Translations under genes and position numbers: made by a program
Assembly: GCF_005280205.1 (NCBI RefSeq)
Contig: NZ_SUND01000013.1
Span: 1-64,000 of the forward strand
From: Bacillus yapensis
GTDB lineage: Bacteria > Bacillota > Bacilli > Bacillales > Cytobacillaceae
Direction: 5' to 3'
Length of the DNA: 64,000 nucleotides
Notes under the pieces: generated by a model
Database searches by the model: none
Told to the model about the DNA's origin: nothing
The model's input: only the letters and a program-made list of their open reading frames with translations
Shown here: positions 41,056 to 48,937 of the stretch, one piece after another
How positions within the stretch are numbered: the first letter of the stretch is position 1
Layout of the letters: every line of letters begins with the position of its first letter

Positions 41056-42282
41056 ATGACTCTATATCATAAAATTTTCAAAGAGTATTGGAACCCCTAT
41101 GTTGCCATTGGACTTGCTGGTTTAGTTAGTGCATTGTACTTTCACTTTACAGGAACTGTGTGGGCCGTAACTGGAGAGTTTACGAGATTCGGAGGACATA
41201 TCTTACAATGGTTTGGCATTGATGTATCTAGTTGGGCTTATTTTGGACTAGTTGGTCTCGAGGGAACACCTATTAGTCGTACTGACGGATGGATTGTAAT
41301 CGGGATGCTCGTTGGCGCACTCATGATGATATTACTTAGTAATAGCTTTAAAATTCGGGTACCTATGCAAAAACGTCGTCTTGTTCAAGGATTTATTGGT
41401 GGAATCATTGCTGGTTTTGGTGCTCGTCTAGCTCTCGGTTGTAATTTAGCAGCTTTTTTCACTGGTGTTCCTCAGTTCTCTTTCCATGCATGGATTTTTA
41501 TGCTTACGACTGCAATTGGTACTTATTTCGGAGTAAAAGTAGTCAACACCAAATGGTGGCTAGGTAAGCCGAATTTGCAGAAAAATGCTGGTAAACGAAT
41601 CATGAAAAAAGCGGCGGTTAAAAAGTCTAAGGTACAACCAATTCTTGGACTCCTTGTTGCTTGTGCGTATATAGGAATCGTTGTGTATTTCTTTGCATCA
41701 GGTAAAAACTTATTAGCGATCGGGGCTATAGCTGGCGCTATATTTGGAATATTGATTGAACGTGGCCAAATTTGCTTTACATCAGCTTTCCGCGACTTAT
41801 GGATTTCAGGTCGTGCGGTGATGTCAAAAGCCATTGCTGTTGGAATGATAATCAGTGTGGTCATCACATTTATTTCTATCCAAAGTGGAGCCGTTCAAAT
41901 TATAAAAATGGCCGCACCTAGTACGGTAATTGGTGGGCTATTGTTTGGGTTTGGAATTGTCCTTGCTGGTGGTTGTGAGACAGGGATGATGTACCGCGCG
42001 ATGGAAGGGCAAGTCCTCTACTGGATTGTTGGATTAGGTAATATTATTGGTGCAACGGTTCTTTCGTTTGGTTGGGACCATTTAGGGATCTTTAATGCGC
42101 TTGCAGCAGACTGGCCAAAAGTGAATCTTATCGAAGAATGGGGAGCAACGGGAGCGCTCATTGGAACACTTATTATGTTAATGGCTTGGTTCTTATTTTC
42201 AAGCTGGTGGGAAAAACGTTTCCGTTATGGAACAGGGATCAAACAGGAAAAACGAACTGTGCTTGAAACGAAGGAGGTATAA
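41056..42282 (+). CDS. yedE: YedE/YeeE family transporter (selenium metabolism type)
   Basis: The 408-aa protein has two YeeE/YedE repeats with about ten helices. GARLALGCNLAAFFTGVPQF (first half) and FGIVLAGGCETGMMYRAMEG (second half) each hold the conserved Cys in a GC motif on the pore path. The form without fused TusA, about 400 aa long, is the selenium metabolism protein YedE/FdhT, found beside YedF. It may import thiosulfate-like or selenium compounds. ATG 41056 follows AAGGAG. It sits between the DsrE-like and TusA-like genes. Confidence 0.85.
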   Translation: MTLYHKIFKEYWNPYVAIGLAGLVSALYFHFTGTVWAVTGEFTRFGGHILQWFGIDVSSWAYFGLVGLEGTPISRTDGWIVIGMLVGALMMILLSNSFKIRVPMQKRRLVQGFIGGIIAGFGARLALGCNLAAFFTGVPQFSFHAWIFMLTTAIGTYFGVKVVNTKWWLGKPNLQKNAGKRIMKKAAVKKSKVQPILGLLVACAYIGIVVYFFASGKNLLAIGAIAGAIFGILIERGQICFTSAFRDLWISGRAVMSKAIAVGMIISVVITFISIQSGAVQIIKMAAPSTVIGGLLFGFGIVLAGGCETGMMYRAMEGQVLYWIVGLGNIIGATVLSFGWDHLGIFNALAADWPKVNLIEEWGATGALIGTLIMLMAWFLFSSWWEKRFRYGTGIKQEKRTVLETKEV

Positions 42283-42288
42283 CGCAAA

Positions 42289-42534
42289 ATGTTGGAGGAT
42301 CTTAAAATCGATTACACCCTGGATATTCGTGGTGAGCCTTGACCATATCCTGTCATTTATGCGCTGGATGCGCTGAAAACCATGAGAATCGGAGAAGTGC
42401 TGGAGGTCATAGCTGACTGCCCACAGTCCTTCCGAAGTGTACCAGAAGAGGCGGTGAAACATGGCTATGAATTGGTCATGGATCCGGAAAAGGATGGTCA
42501 GGATATTTATTTCTATATTCAAGTAAAAAAGTGA
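42289..42534 (+). CDS. TusA-like selenoprotein with in-frame TGA at the conserved Cys (predicted)
   Basis: Reading through one TGA gives 81 aa. ATG 42289 follows AAGGAGGT. The first part is MLEDLKIDYTLDIRGEP, then TGA (42340-42342, residue 18), then PYPVIYALDALKTM. In the TusA/SirA family this position is the catalytic Cys of the CPxP motif (GExCPYPV). The rest of the frame is intact to FYIQVKK. A stem-loop 19-31 nt after the TGA has GG in its loop and a bulged U, as in bacterial SECIS. Upstream genes belong to the YedE/DsrE selenium group. So selenocysteine is more likely than a nonsense mutation, but SelABCD cannot be seen in this window. Confidence 0.8.
42356..42377 (+). promoter_or_regulatory. 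Candidate bacterial SECIS element
   Basis: After the TGA, GCGC (42361-42364) pairs with GCGC (42370-42373) around loop UGGAU. The lower stem pairs U56-A77, U57-A76, U58-G75 and A59-U74 (numbers are 423xx), leaving U42360 bulged. The loop GG is 23-24 nt from the TGA. A loop GG and a bulged U a few pairs below are the key features of the E. coli fdhF element. Confidence 0.6.
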
Positions 42535-42601
42535 ACCAAGAAAAAGCCCTAAATCATTCGATTAAAGGATTCTGATTTTGGGTGATTTCTTAAAAATGAT
42601 A

Positions 42602-42635
42602 GAAAATGACGTGTGCATTGGCACCCGTCATTTTC
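42602..42635. terminator. Terminator of the selenium operon
   Basis: AAAATGACG-T-GTGC and GCAC-C-CGTCATTTT pair across a 4-nt loop. T residues in the 3' arm give the tail. The remaining gap to 42887 shows no gene. Confidence 0.8.
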
Positions 42636-42887
42636 CCTATTTACTAGGGTTTATAAGCATATTCATTAAGTTTTGACATCACAAATGACAACAATATTTA
42701 TGCTGACATTAAGTTTATACAACCAAAACACTGTCAATATAATCTTCATTTGGTTGCCGGTCTTAAAGGGTGCGTTTCTACAATAAGATGCTTGATTTTA
42801 TTCTATAGAAGCAGGATAAAGGTTATTCAAGCATACAAATAGAATTATATAAAGAGAAAAATCTTGTTATTCAATTTGGAGGTGGCT

Positions 42888-43661
42888 ATGTTAGATTTTG
42901 ATAATTTAGAGGGGTATCGTGACGCAGACACTTATGATTTATTGAATGATTTGAGTGAAATAGAAAGCAAGTTTTATTTTGACCTTGCAAGCTTACAAGG
43001 AGGCCCAATTTTAGACGTTGCATGTGGGACAGGTAGATTTACAATTCCTTTAGCTGAGCGGGGATTTGATATTACTGGTCTGGATATAACTCCAGAAATG
43101 TTGCAACTTGCAAAACAAAAGGCTGAGCGCTTAAACGTCTCGGTTAATTGGGTTCATGCTGATGCAAGACAATTTGAGTTAAGTCGCAAGTATCGATTCA
43201 TTTTTACTACGGGCAACTCTTTTCAGCACTTCCTGGATAGAGCTTCAGTAGACGGATTGCTTGGATCAGTTTATAGACATCTTGATGAAGATGGAGTCTT
43301 TGCATTCGAATCTAGGAATCCGACTAGTTCCATTTTGATGGCGGATGAAGAGGTAGAAAAGGATGCGGGTTCATGGACAGATAATGATGGCTATCAATGT
43401 AGCAGTACATACCGACGTACCTATGATCATAAGAGCCAATTGGAGCACTATATCTTTACGAATCGTCGATGGAAAGAGTTTTCGAAGGTAGTAGAAACCA
43501 TTGAGCCGTTTGTTCTTCGCTACTTTTTTCCTCAGGAGCTTGAAAGTTTGCTGTTCTATAATGGATTTGAACTAGTAGAGATGTATGGGAACTTTGACAA
43601 GAGTCCATTTCAAGCTGATAGCCCACTTATGGTTTGCATTTGCCGAAAACGACATAAATAA
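42888..43661 (+). CDS. Class I SAM-dependent methyltransferase
   Basis: The 257-aa protein has a Rossmann methyltransferase core: motif I ILDVACGTGRFTIPLAERG (residues 43-61), ITGLDITPEML for the SAM ribose, and VNWVHADARQF for the adenine. The rest is a substrate-specific region with FAFESRNPTSS. The ATG at 42888 has GGAGGTG 4 nt upstream; an earlier TTG is less well placed. Neighbours do not reveal its substrate. Confidence 0.87.
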   Translation: MLDFDNLEGYRDADTYDLLNDLSEIESKFYFDLASLQGGPILDVACGTGRFTIPLAERGFDITGLDITPEMLQLAKQKAERLNVSVNWVHADARQFELSRKYRFIFTTGNSFQHFLDRASVDGLLGSVYRHLDEDGVFAFESRNPTSSILMADEEVEKDAGSWTDNDGYQCSSTYRRTYDHKSQLEHYIFTNRRWKEFSKVVETIEPFVLRYFFPQELESLLFYNGFELVEMYGNFDKSPFQADSPLMVCICRKRHK

Positions 43662-43690
43662 TGGTAATATTCTTTATTCAATTAATGGAT

Positions 43691-43727
43691 AGTGATAGTC
43701 CAAGAAGGATTATCACTTACTTTTTTT
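43691..43727 (+). terminator. Terminator of the methyltransferase gene
   Basis: GTGATA-TCC and GGA-TTATCAC arms pair, followed by TTACTTTTTTT. Confidence 0.7.
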
Positions 43728-43768
43728 GAAGTTATTGTGCTAAAGAAGCAGGATAGTCGATAACAAAA

Positions 43769-43803
43769 TGAAAGCATAACCCAATAGAAGGGTATGCTTT
43801 TTA
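43769..43803. terminator. Convergent-side terminator (SRPBCC gene)
   Basis: AAAGCATA-A-CCC pairs with GGG-TATGCTTT across a 7-nt loop. T follows on the plus strand, and AAAA residues before it give a T tail on the minus strand. Confidence 0.7.
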
Positions 43804-43829
43804 ACGTTGAATTAATGATCTATAATATT

Positions 43830-44318
43830 TTAGGGTTGGCAACAAAGAATTCCTTCACCCTTTTCGAGAGCAGATTTTAGACTATCCAGAACTCCTGACC
43901 AAGCCATCTGATGCCAGTTAATCGCTTCAGTCCAATCTTCATTTTCAGTAAATCCACTATGTTCAACAATCACTTTAGTAGAATTATCATTGATTGATTC
44001 AAAACTTACTTTAACATTTGTTAACTCGTTTTCATTGTTCATTAATGTCTCAAATTGATCTGGCCCTTTCCAAGTGAAATGTAGCTCTTTTTTATCTATA
44101 AGTTTCGTAATTTTACAACCCTTAGTATTCATAGCCTCACTATTACCAGGTATAAAATAAAGTTCATATGCACCACCTTCCACAGGTTCTACTACAGTTT
44201 CAGGTGCAAACCATTCAGAAACTCTTTCAGAAATTGTCCAGGCAAACCATACTAAATTTAATGGTGCATTAATTGTCATCTCTTTAATAATAGCTTTTTT
44301 ATTTGTGATATTTGTCAA
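43830..44318 (-). CDS. SRPBCC/AHSA1-like domain protein
   Basis: The 162-aa protein is a START/Bet v1-like domain of the AHSA1 type: MTINAPLNLVWFAWTISERVSEWFAPE at the N-terminus, a central beta sheet with GAYELYFIPG and LHFTWKGPD, and the C-terminal helix WHQMAWSGVLDSLKSALEKGEG. The family binds hydrophobic ligands, with roles mostly unknown. The start is TTG 44318, after GGAGAGG. It is on the opposite strand to its neighbours and apparently alone. Confidence 0.87.
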   Translation of the reverse strand: MTNITNKKAIIKEMTINAPLNLVWFAWTISERVSEWFAPETVVEPVEGGAYELYFIPGNSEAMNTKGCKITKLIDKKELHFTWKGPDQFETLMNNENELTNVKVSFESINDNSTKVIVEHSGFTENEDWTEAINWHQMAWSGVLDSLKSALEKGEGILCCQP

Positions 44319-44589
44319 AGAAACCTCTCCTTTTGAAAAATTATTACACTTACTCTAAAAATAGTAACATTATTTAAAAGAATCAGAAAGTATAATCTCT
44401 TTTCAACTATAGGGTTCTGTTGATTCATTGAGGGGAATATTCTCCCTTATTGAAATTCTTTATTTAGCTTTAGAGGCAGATTAGATGAAGAAATAATTTT
44501 TACTTGTTCAACAATCGAGCCGTTAAATGGAATAAGGATTATGGGATTACCGGGATAGTGGAAAATATATTATTTTTCAAATTTGCCCC
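44319..44589. other. Intergenic region between divergent genes
   Basis: No gene is seen between the SRPBCC gene and the merR promoter. The sequence is AT-rich with no clear palindrome before 44590. Confidence 0.4.
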
Positions 44590-44620
44590 TTGAACCTCTA
44601 GCTACTTGAGGTTTTATAAT
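44590..44620 (+). promoter_or_regulatory. MerR-type promoter with 19-bp spacer and operator
   Basis: TTGAAC (44590-44595), 19-nt spacer, TATAAT (44615-44620). The dyad AACCTC-N9-GAGGTT (44593-44613) fills the spacer. The long spacer and dyad are the hallmark of promoters twisted open by MerR proteins, so the gene downstream is probably autoregulated. Confidence 0.8.
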
Positions 44621-44650
44621 GAATTTATACTACTAATAGGGGGAATTTTG

Positions 44651-45418
44651 ATGAATAAGAATCACAAGTTTTCCATTGGTGAATTTTCAGAAAAGACAGG
44701 AATATCTATTCCAACTTTACATTACTATGATGAAATTGGGATATTACGCCCAGAAAAAAATCCTTCTTCAGGACACCGTATTTACAATTACCAAGATATA
44801 ATAACCTTACAAAAAATTCTAAGTCTAAAATTTCTAGGGTATAGTCTAGATAAAATCGCTAATTTGTTATATGAATCAAGTTTTACTGTCGATTTGAATG
44901 AAAGTTTGTCTCTTCATTTGCAAGCTTTAGACAAAGAAAAAGAACAAATTGAACAATCAATAAAATCCATTAAAAGGGTAATTAAGTTAGTCAAGGAAGA
45001 AGGGGAAGTGGATAGTGCCTTGTTATTTAGTTTAATTCACGGTATGCGAACTGAGTATATAGAAGAAGAATGGATGGAAAGTCATATGTTAACGGAGGTC
45101 GTGGAAGAATTAACAAAAAAACCAGAAGAAGATAAAATCGCTTTAGATAAAACGTTTATTCATTTGTCTAAAGAAGTAAAACAATTATATGGAAAATCTG
45201 TAGATGACCCAAAAGTACAAGGTATGATAAAGACCTATTTAGAAGCATCCTTTTCATTTCTTGGTGAGGATTTGATACAAAAACTGGCTGATACTAATAT
45301 AGAAGAGCTCGATATTCAAGAACTTGAAAACATGGCACCTTCTCCCTTCACAGAAGATGAACAAAATTGGCTTAATCAAGCAATGGAATTTTATATGAAG
45401 CAAGAAGAGTTGGAATAG
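44651..45418 (+). CDS. MerR family regulator with TipAS-like domain
   Basis: The 255-aa protein has a MerR HTH (FSIGEFSEKTGISIPTLHYY, then DEIGILRPEKNPSSGHRIYN, residues 6-45), a dimer coiled coil (LQALDKEKEQIEQSIKSIKR) and a C-terminal region with SPFTEDEQNWLNQAMEFYMK like the TipAS drug-binding fold. ATG 44651, after GGGGGAA, lies just downstream of the MerR-type promoter, which excludes the earlier in-frame ATG at 44606. No target transporter is adjacent; the SMR pair at 46.9 kb is the nearest. Confidence 0.88.
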   Translation: MNKNHKFSIGEFSEKTGISIPTLHYYDEIGILRPEKNPSSGHRIYNYQDIITLQKILSLKFLGYSLDKIANLLYESSFTVDLNESLSLHLQALDKEKEQIEQSIKSIKRVIKLVKEEGEVDSALLFSLIHGMRTEYIEEEWMESHMLTEVVEELTKKPEEDKIALDKTFIHLSKEVKQLYGKSVDDPKVQGMIKTYLEASFSFLGEDLIQKLADTNIEELDIQELENMAPSPFTEDEQNWLNQAMEFYMKQEELE

Positions 45419-45483
45419 AAAGGTTTAACCTTTAAATTTCAGATGGTATAACTTTATTAAAATAAAACGATTGATTTTCTATT

Positions 45484-45519
45484 AAAGTGCGCGATTGTTG
45501 AATAAGCGTACTTTTTTTA
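45484..45519 (+). terminator. Terminator of the merR gene
   Basis: AAAGTGCGC pairs with GCGTACTTT (one G-T wobble), followed by TTTTT. Nothing else is recognised up to the phnF-like gene at 45743. Confidence 0.8.
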
Positions 45520-45742
45520 TATAACTATTGTGGCGAGTTTTGTTTTTTTATATGCCATTTTGTGATGTCAAAATCACTGTCGCTTTGGTGTGTTTAAAAA
45601 AACACTTCAAGACTAAACCCTTAATCCTAAGTTTAGAGCTTTTCAATATGGTTTGAATTTACGAAATTTACAAAGTTGAAACAGTTTATTTATATTCAAA
45701 GGATATACTCAACTTAGATTGGTCGAAGGGGGCAAAGTCGAA

Positions 45743-46444
45743 TTGTCTGAAAAAGCATTGTTGGTGGATAGACTGATTTCGGAAATACGGGCAGGTAACT
45801 ATAAACCTAATGACAAGCTACCGTCGGAAAATGAAATGGCAGATTTTTATCAAGTGCCAAGAATGGTTGTTCGAAAGGCATATGAACGTCTGCAGGAGCT
45901 CGGCTATATTTTTTCCAAACAAGGGAAAGGAAGCTATGTTCAAAATCAGAAGCTGCAAATTCCGCTCATTCTAACGGGAGACGTTAGTTTTAGTGAAAAA
46001 ATGAGAGAGCTAAACTATGAGTTTGAAACGAAGAATATAGCGAGTGAAATCATCAACTATGATTCCTCTATTTATCATGCATTACAGGCAAAAAACGGTG
46101 AGTCTGTCTATAAAATAAGTCGCTTGAGAATTGTGGAAGACTGTCCAATCGCAGTCCACACATCGTATTTATCTCAATCAACATTTGAAAATATCGAACA
46201 AGAAGGAGAAGCCATTACCTCGATTTTTCAGTATTATCATGAACAAGGATATACAGACTTTGAAACGATGCGAAGCCAACTAAGTGTTGTATTTCCTAAT
46301 AAAAGGGAAAGAGACATACTAAAATGTCCTATTCTAGTTCCACTCCTACAACTAGAATCAGGCTGCGTCGACAAAAAAACAGGTAAAATCCTAGAATACT
46401 CAAGAAATATCTATCGAAGCGACTGTTTCACTTATTTAATATAA
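45743..46444 (+). CDS. phnF: GntR/UTRA family regulator (PhnF-like)
   Basis: The 233-aa protein has a GntR winged helix (LISEIRAGNYKPNDKLPSENEMADFYQVPRMVVRKAYERLQELG, about residues 9-50), the wing GYIFSKQGKGSYV, and a UTRA effector domain. In that domain SVYKISRLRIVEDCPIAVHTSYL and KILEYSRNIYRSD are the typical strands. PhnF proteins repress phosphonate genes. Its position 1.4 kb before phnG supports this, although an SMR pair lies between. The start is TTG 45743 (AGGGGG 10 nt upstream). It ends at a terminator and is not in the phn transcript. Confidence 0.78.
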   Translation: MSEKALLVDRLISEIRAGNYKPNDKLPSENEMADFYQVPRMVVRKAYERLQELGYIFSKQGKGSYVQNQKLQIPLILTGDVSFSEKMRELNYEFETKNIASEIINYDSSIYHALQAKNGESVYKISRLRIVEDCPIAVHTSYLSQSTFENIEQEGEAITSIFQYYHEQGYTDFETMRSQLSVVFPNKRERDILKCPILVPLLQLESGCVDKKTGKILEYSRNIYRSDCFTYLI

Positions 46445-46640
46445 ATTTGGGTTGTGTAAAGTTCCTAGTGGCATGTTGATTGAAACTAAGGGTAAGAGAT
46501 TCAGGAGGGAGCTCTCATAGTCGCGATAAATGAGTACCTAGAACGGAATTAAACTTCAAGTAAGAAAGCTAATATAGTTCACCAACCTATTAAGCTGTTC
46601 TCTATTTGGTTATCGGTATAGAGAAAATATAAAAAGTATA

Positions 46641-46680
46641 AGAGCAGTGGATTTCGTAAGTGAAATCGCACTGCTTTTAG
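46641..46680 (+). terminator. Terminator downstream of the phnF-like gene
   Basis: AGCAGTG-GATTTC pairs with GAAATC-G-CACTGCT, followed by TTTTAGCATTTTT. It is about 200 nt after the stop; the interval 46445-46640 shows no gene. Confidence 0.8.
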
Positions 46681-46834
46681 CATTTTTGAGAATAATATTA
46701 TGGTAATATTACCAAAGAGATGTGTTAAACAAAGGTTAACAATTGTAAAAAAAATAGGATTTTTATGGAGAATAACACTATAAAAATTGCAAAGCTATAT
46801 TAAATTTTTGGTTTTTACAATCAAGTTTAAAATG

Positions 46835-46881
46835 GATGAATAAGACCCTGTGAAGGGTTATATTGAATAACTTCATTCATC
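46835..46881 (+). promoter_or_regulatory. Structured leader of the SMR operon
   Basis: GATGAAT (46835-46841) pairs with ATTCATC (46875-46881), enclosing an inner hairpin ACCC-TGTGAA-GGGT. It lies just before the SMR genes. It does not show the ykkC (guanidine-I) consensus, so any sensing role is unproven. Confidence 0.4.
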
Positions 46882-46917
46882 TAAAATGATATATCCAAAG
46901 TTTGCATAAAGGTGGTA

Positions 46918-47268
46918 ATGCGGGTGGAAAAAGAGAAAAAGAGCCTAAGCGTTAATCGAGCTTGGCTATATGTCCTCCTTGGCGGGGGGCTAGAAATCGT
47001 TTGGGCTACTGGTTTTAAATACGAAGCGATTCCGTCGCTAATAGTGCTGATAGCCCTGCTCGTTAGTTTTGATCTTATAATACGTGCAGCTACAGTTATA
47101 CCGATTGGCACAGTGTATGCGGTGTTCGCTGGGATGGGAACAATCGGCACAACGGTTGTTGAGGGTGTAATGGAAGGTGGAATTCTCCCACTAAAAGTAG
47201 TGGTAATTCTGTTCTTGTTGCTATGTATAATCGGTCTTAAAACTACTTCGAAGGGAGGAAAAGTTTGA
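46918..47268 (+). CDS. SMR family exporter subunit (YkkC-like)
   Basis: The 116-aa protein has four helices of the small multidrug resistance type. The essential membrane Glu is in LLGGGLEIVWATGFKYE, and VIPIGTVYAVFAGMGTIGTT is the conserved helix 3. ATG 46918 has AAAGG 5 nt upstream. Its stop overlaps the start of a second SMR gene, giving a heteromeric pair like YkkC/YkkD of B. subtilis. Such pairs export quaternary or guanidinium compounds; no guanidine riboswitch is present here. Confidence 0.87.
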   Translation: MRVEKEKKSLSVNRAWLYVLLGGGLEIVWATGFKYEAIPSLIVLIALLVSFDLIIRAATVIPIGTVYAVFAGMGTIGTTVVEGVMEGGILPLKVVVILFLLLCIIGLKTTSKGGKV

Positions 47269-47585
47269 TGTTCGAATGGACTCTACTTGTAATTGCTGGT
47301 CTTTTCGAAGTAATCGGTGTTATTGGTATTAAGAGAACAGCAGAAGAAAATAACTTATTAAATAACATCATGCTTTACGGCGGTTTCATCGTTAGTTTTC
47401 AAATACTGCTACAGGTCATGGAATGGATACCTTTGGCGACAGCTTACGCGGTATGGACTGGTATTGGGACTGTTGGGGCCGCCATCGTTGGTATGCTTTT
47501 CTTTCAGGAATCACGTAATCCATTACGACTCCTGTGCATTCTCGGTGTTATTGGGGCAGTGACCATATTGAAGTTCCTTGAGTAG
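47268..47585 (+). CDS. SMR family exporter subunit (YkkD-like)
   Basis: The 105-aa protein is the partner SMR subunit, the same length as YkkD. The Glu is in LVIAGLFEVIGVIGIKR, and helix 3 has IPLATAYAVWTGIGTVGAAI. ATG 47268 overlaps the preceding stop codon and has GGGAGG upstream. A terminator follows at about 47730, so the pair is separate from the phn operon although it lies inside the locus. Confidence 0.88.
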   Translation: MFEWTLLVIAGLFEVIGVIGIKRTAEENNLLNNIMLYGGFIVSFQILLQVMEWIPLATAYAVWTGIGTVGAAIVGMLFFQESRNPLRLLCILGVIGAVTILKFLE

Positions 47586-47728
47586 TGGAATGACAAAGTG
47601 ATCTCCAACCTTGAAAAAGATGAAACTAAACTTTCATAAGATAATTCAATTAATTATTAACTAATAGAAGAGCTAATGCATTTCCGAATAACGATCCTCA
47701 TTTTACTTCCTTGTATATAGCAAAAGAA

Positions 47729-47768
47729 AAGGGCTTACCAAAAATAATTGGTAGCCTATTTTTTTTCT
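47729..47768 (+). terminator. Terminator between the SMR and phn operons
   Basis: AGGgCTTACCAA and TTGGTAgCCT pair across a 6-nt loop, followed by eight T. Confidence 0.85.
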
Positions 47769-47777
47769 CAAAAATCA

Positions 47778-47825
47778 TTAACACCTTCTTTACAAAACCC
47801 AAACAAACTTCACCGTTCTTTTACG
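47778..47825 (+). promoter_or_regulatory. Pho-box array 2 upstream of phnG
   Basis: TTAACA (47778), TTTACA (47789), CAAACA (47800), TTCACC (47809) and TTTACG (47820) repeat at about 11 bp. A TACAGT -10 candidate (47847-47852) follows. This is the expected form of a PhoP-activated promoter in Bacillus. Confidence 0.65.
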
Positions 47826-47891
47826 TGCGCTCACTTGGCAACAAGATACAGTAAAAGAGTAAAAACAAACGAAATGCACGGAGGCCTATCG

Positions 47892-48317
47892 ATGAAAAGA
47901 AGACGAAGAACTGAAATCTTAATCAACGGCTCTCAAATGCTAGCAGAAACATTGGCGAAGACAATCACCGAACACTACGACGTGAGAGTCATTCAAGAGC
48001 CCGAAAATGGTTTAGTCATGATGAAAGTACGAGAAACATCTAAAAAAAATCTGTTCTATCCAGGCGAAGTACTCGTCACCGAATGCAAAGTTCAAATCAA
48101 TGGAGCCATCGGAATCGGTATCGTAACAGGTGACCAACCAGATTTAGCTTGTAATCTCGCAGTCATTGATGCGGCATACGAAGCAAACTTTCCAGAAACA
48201 AAGGAATGGAGCCAGCTCCTCGAACAAGAAGAACAAAACATCATGAAAGCAAAAGCAGCAGAGAATCAATCTATTTTAAAAACAAAAGTCAACTTTGAAA
48301 CCATGGATGTATCTTGA
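47892..48317 (+). CDS. phnG: PhnG, C-P lyase core subunit
   Basis: The 141-aa protein begins MKRRRRTEILINGS and has the PhnG segment VMMKVRETSKKNLFYPGEVLVTECKV followed by GIGIVTGDQPDLACNLAVIDAA. PhnG is part of the PhnGHIJ core and works with PhnI to couple phosphonate to ATP ribose. The ATG at 47892 has GGAGG 7 nt upstream; the open frame extends further but without such a site. It heads the operon behind the Pho boxes. Confidence 0.93.
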   Translation: MKRRRRTEILINGSQMLAETLAKTITEHYDVRVIQEPENGLVMMKVRETSKKNLFYPGEVLVTECKVQINGAIGIGIVTGDQPDLACNLAVIDAAYEANFPETKEWSQLLEQEEQNIMKAKAAENQSILKTKVNFETMDVS

Positions 48318-48331
48318 GGAGGGGATTAATA

Positions 48332-48937
48332 GTGAAGCTAGATATCGTTCACGATTTGCAATCCGTTTACCGAAAAATAGTGGATGCTTCTGCAAGACCA
48401 GGGCAACTATCTGAATTAACGAAGGAAGCGTGCATCGTCAAGGAAGAGGGGAACCATGAATGTCCTGCCTCGATTTTATTATTGGCCTTAACCTTATTTG
48501 ATCAGGAAGTTACCTTTAAAGTGATTTCTGAAAAAGAAGCAGCCATCACAAAAATAATAAATCAATTAACATATGCAAAGCCAGTCGAAACAGAGGATGC
48601 AGATTACATTTTAATCCTTCAAGATGCAGGGGTAGGGACACTAGCTACTGCAATTGAAAAAGCAAAACCAGGAACATTAAAAAATCCTCACTCCTCTGCG
48701 ACTATCATTGTGGAAGTGAGTAAGATGTCAAACGAACCAATGCTTCAGCTAAAAGGACCGGGAATTCATACAGTCGAGTTCGTACACGTGGAAACAACCG
48801 AGAAATGGGTAGAATCTCGTCAAATGAAAAATAAAGAGTATCCACTTGGAATTGAATTGATGTTTGTTGATCACCAGGATCAACTACTGTCATTGCCACG
48901 CACAACACAAATTACCGAAAATAGGGTGATTGTCTAA
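48332..48937 (+). CDS. phnH: PhnH, C-P lyase core subunit
   Basis: The 201-aa protein has PhnH features: SVYRKIVDASARPGQLSEL at the N-terminus, ASILLLALTLFDQEVTF, then GTLKNPHSSATIIVEVSK and LKGPGIHTVEF. PhnH completes the GHIJ core complex. GTG 48332, 7 nt after AGGAGGGG, is the chosen start; an earlier TTG lies before that site. Its stop overlaps the phnI start (TAATG). Confidence 0.93.
   Translation: MKLDIVHDLQSVYRKIVDASARPGQLSELTKEACIVKEEGNHECPASILLLALTLFDQEVTFKVISEKEAAITKIINQLTYAKPVETEDADYILILQDAGVGTLATAIEKAKPGTLKNPHSSATIIVEVSKMSNEPMLQLKGPGIHTVEFVHVETTEKWVESRQMKNKEYPLGIELMFVDHQDQLLSLPRTTQITENRVIV

Noticed and set aside
42289-42534. TusA-like gene as a simple pseudogene with a premature stop
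   Set aside because: The only interruption is TGA at the conserved Cys, the rest of the frame is intact, and a SECIS-like hairpin follows. It cannot be fully excluded without Sec machinery data.
46681-46917. Guanidine-I (ykkC) riboswitch before the SMR pair
   Set aside because: The conserved ykkC sequence blocks are absent; only a simple two-hairpin leader is present.
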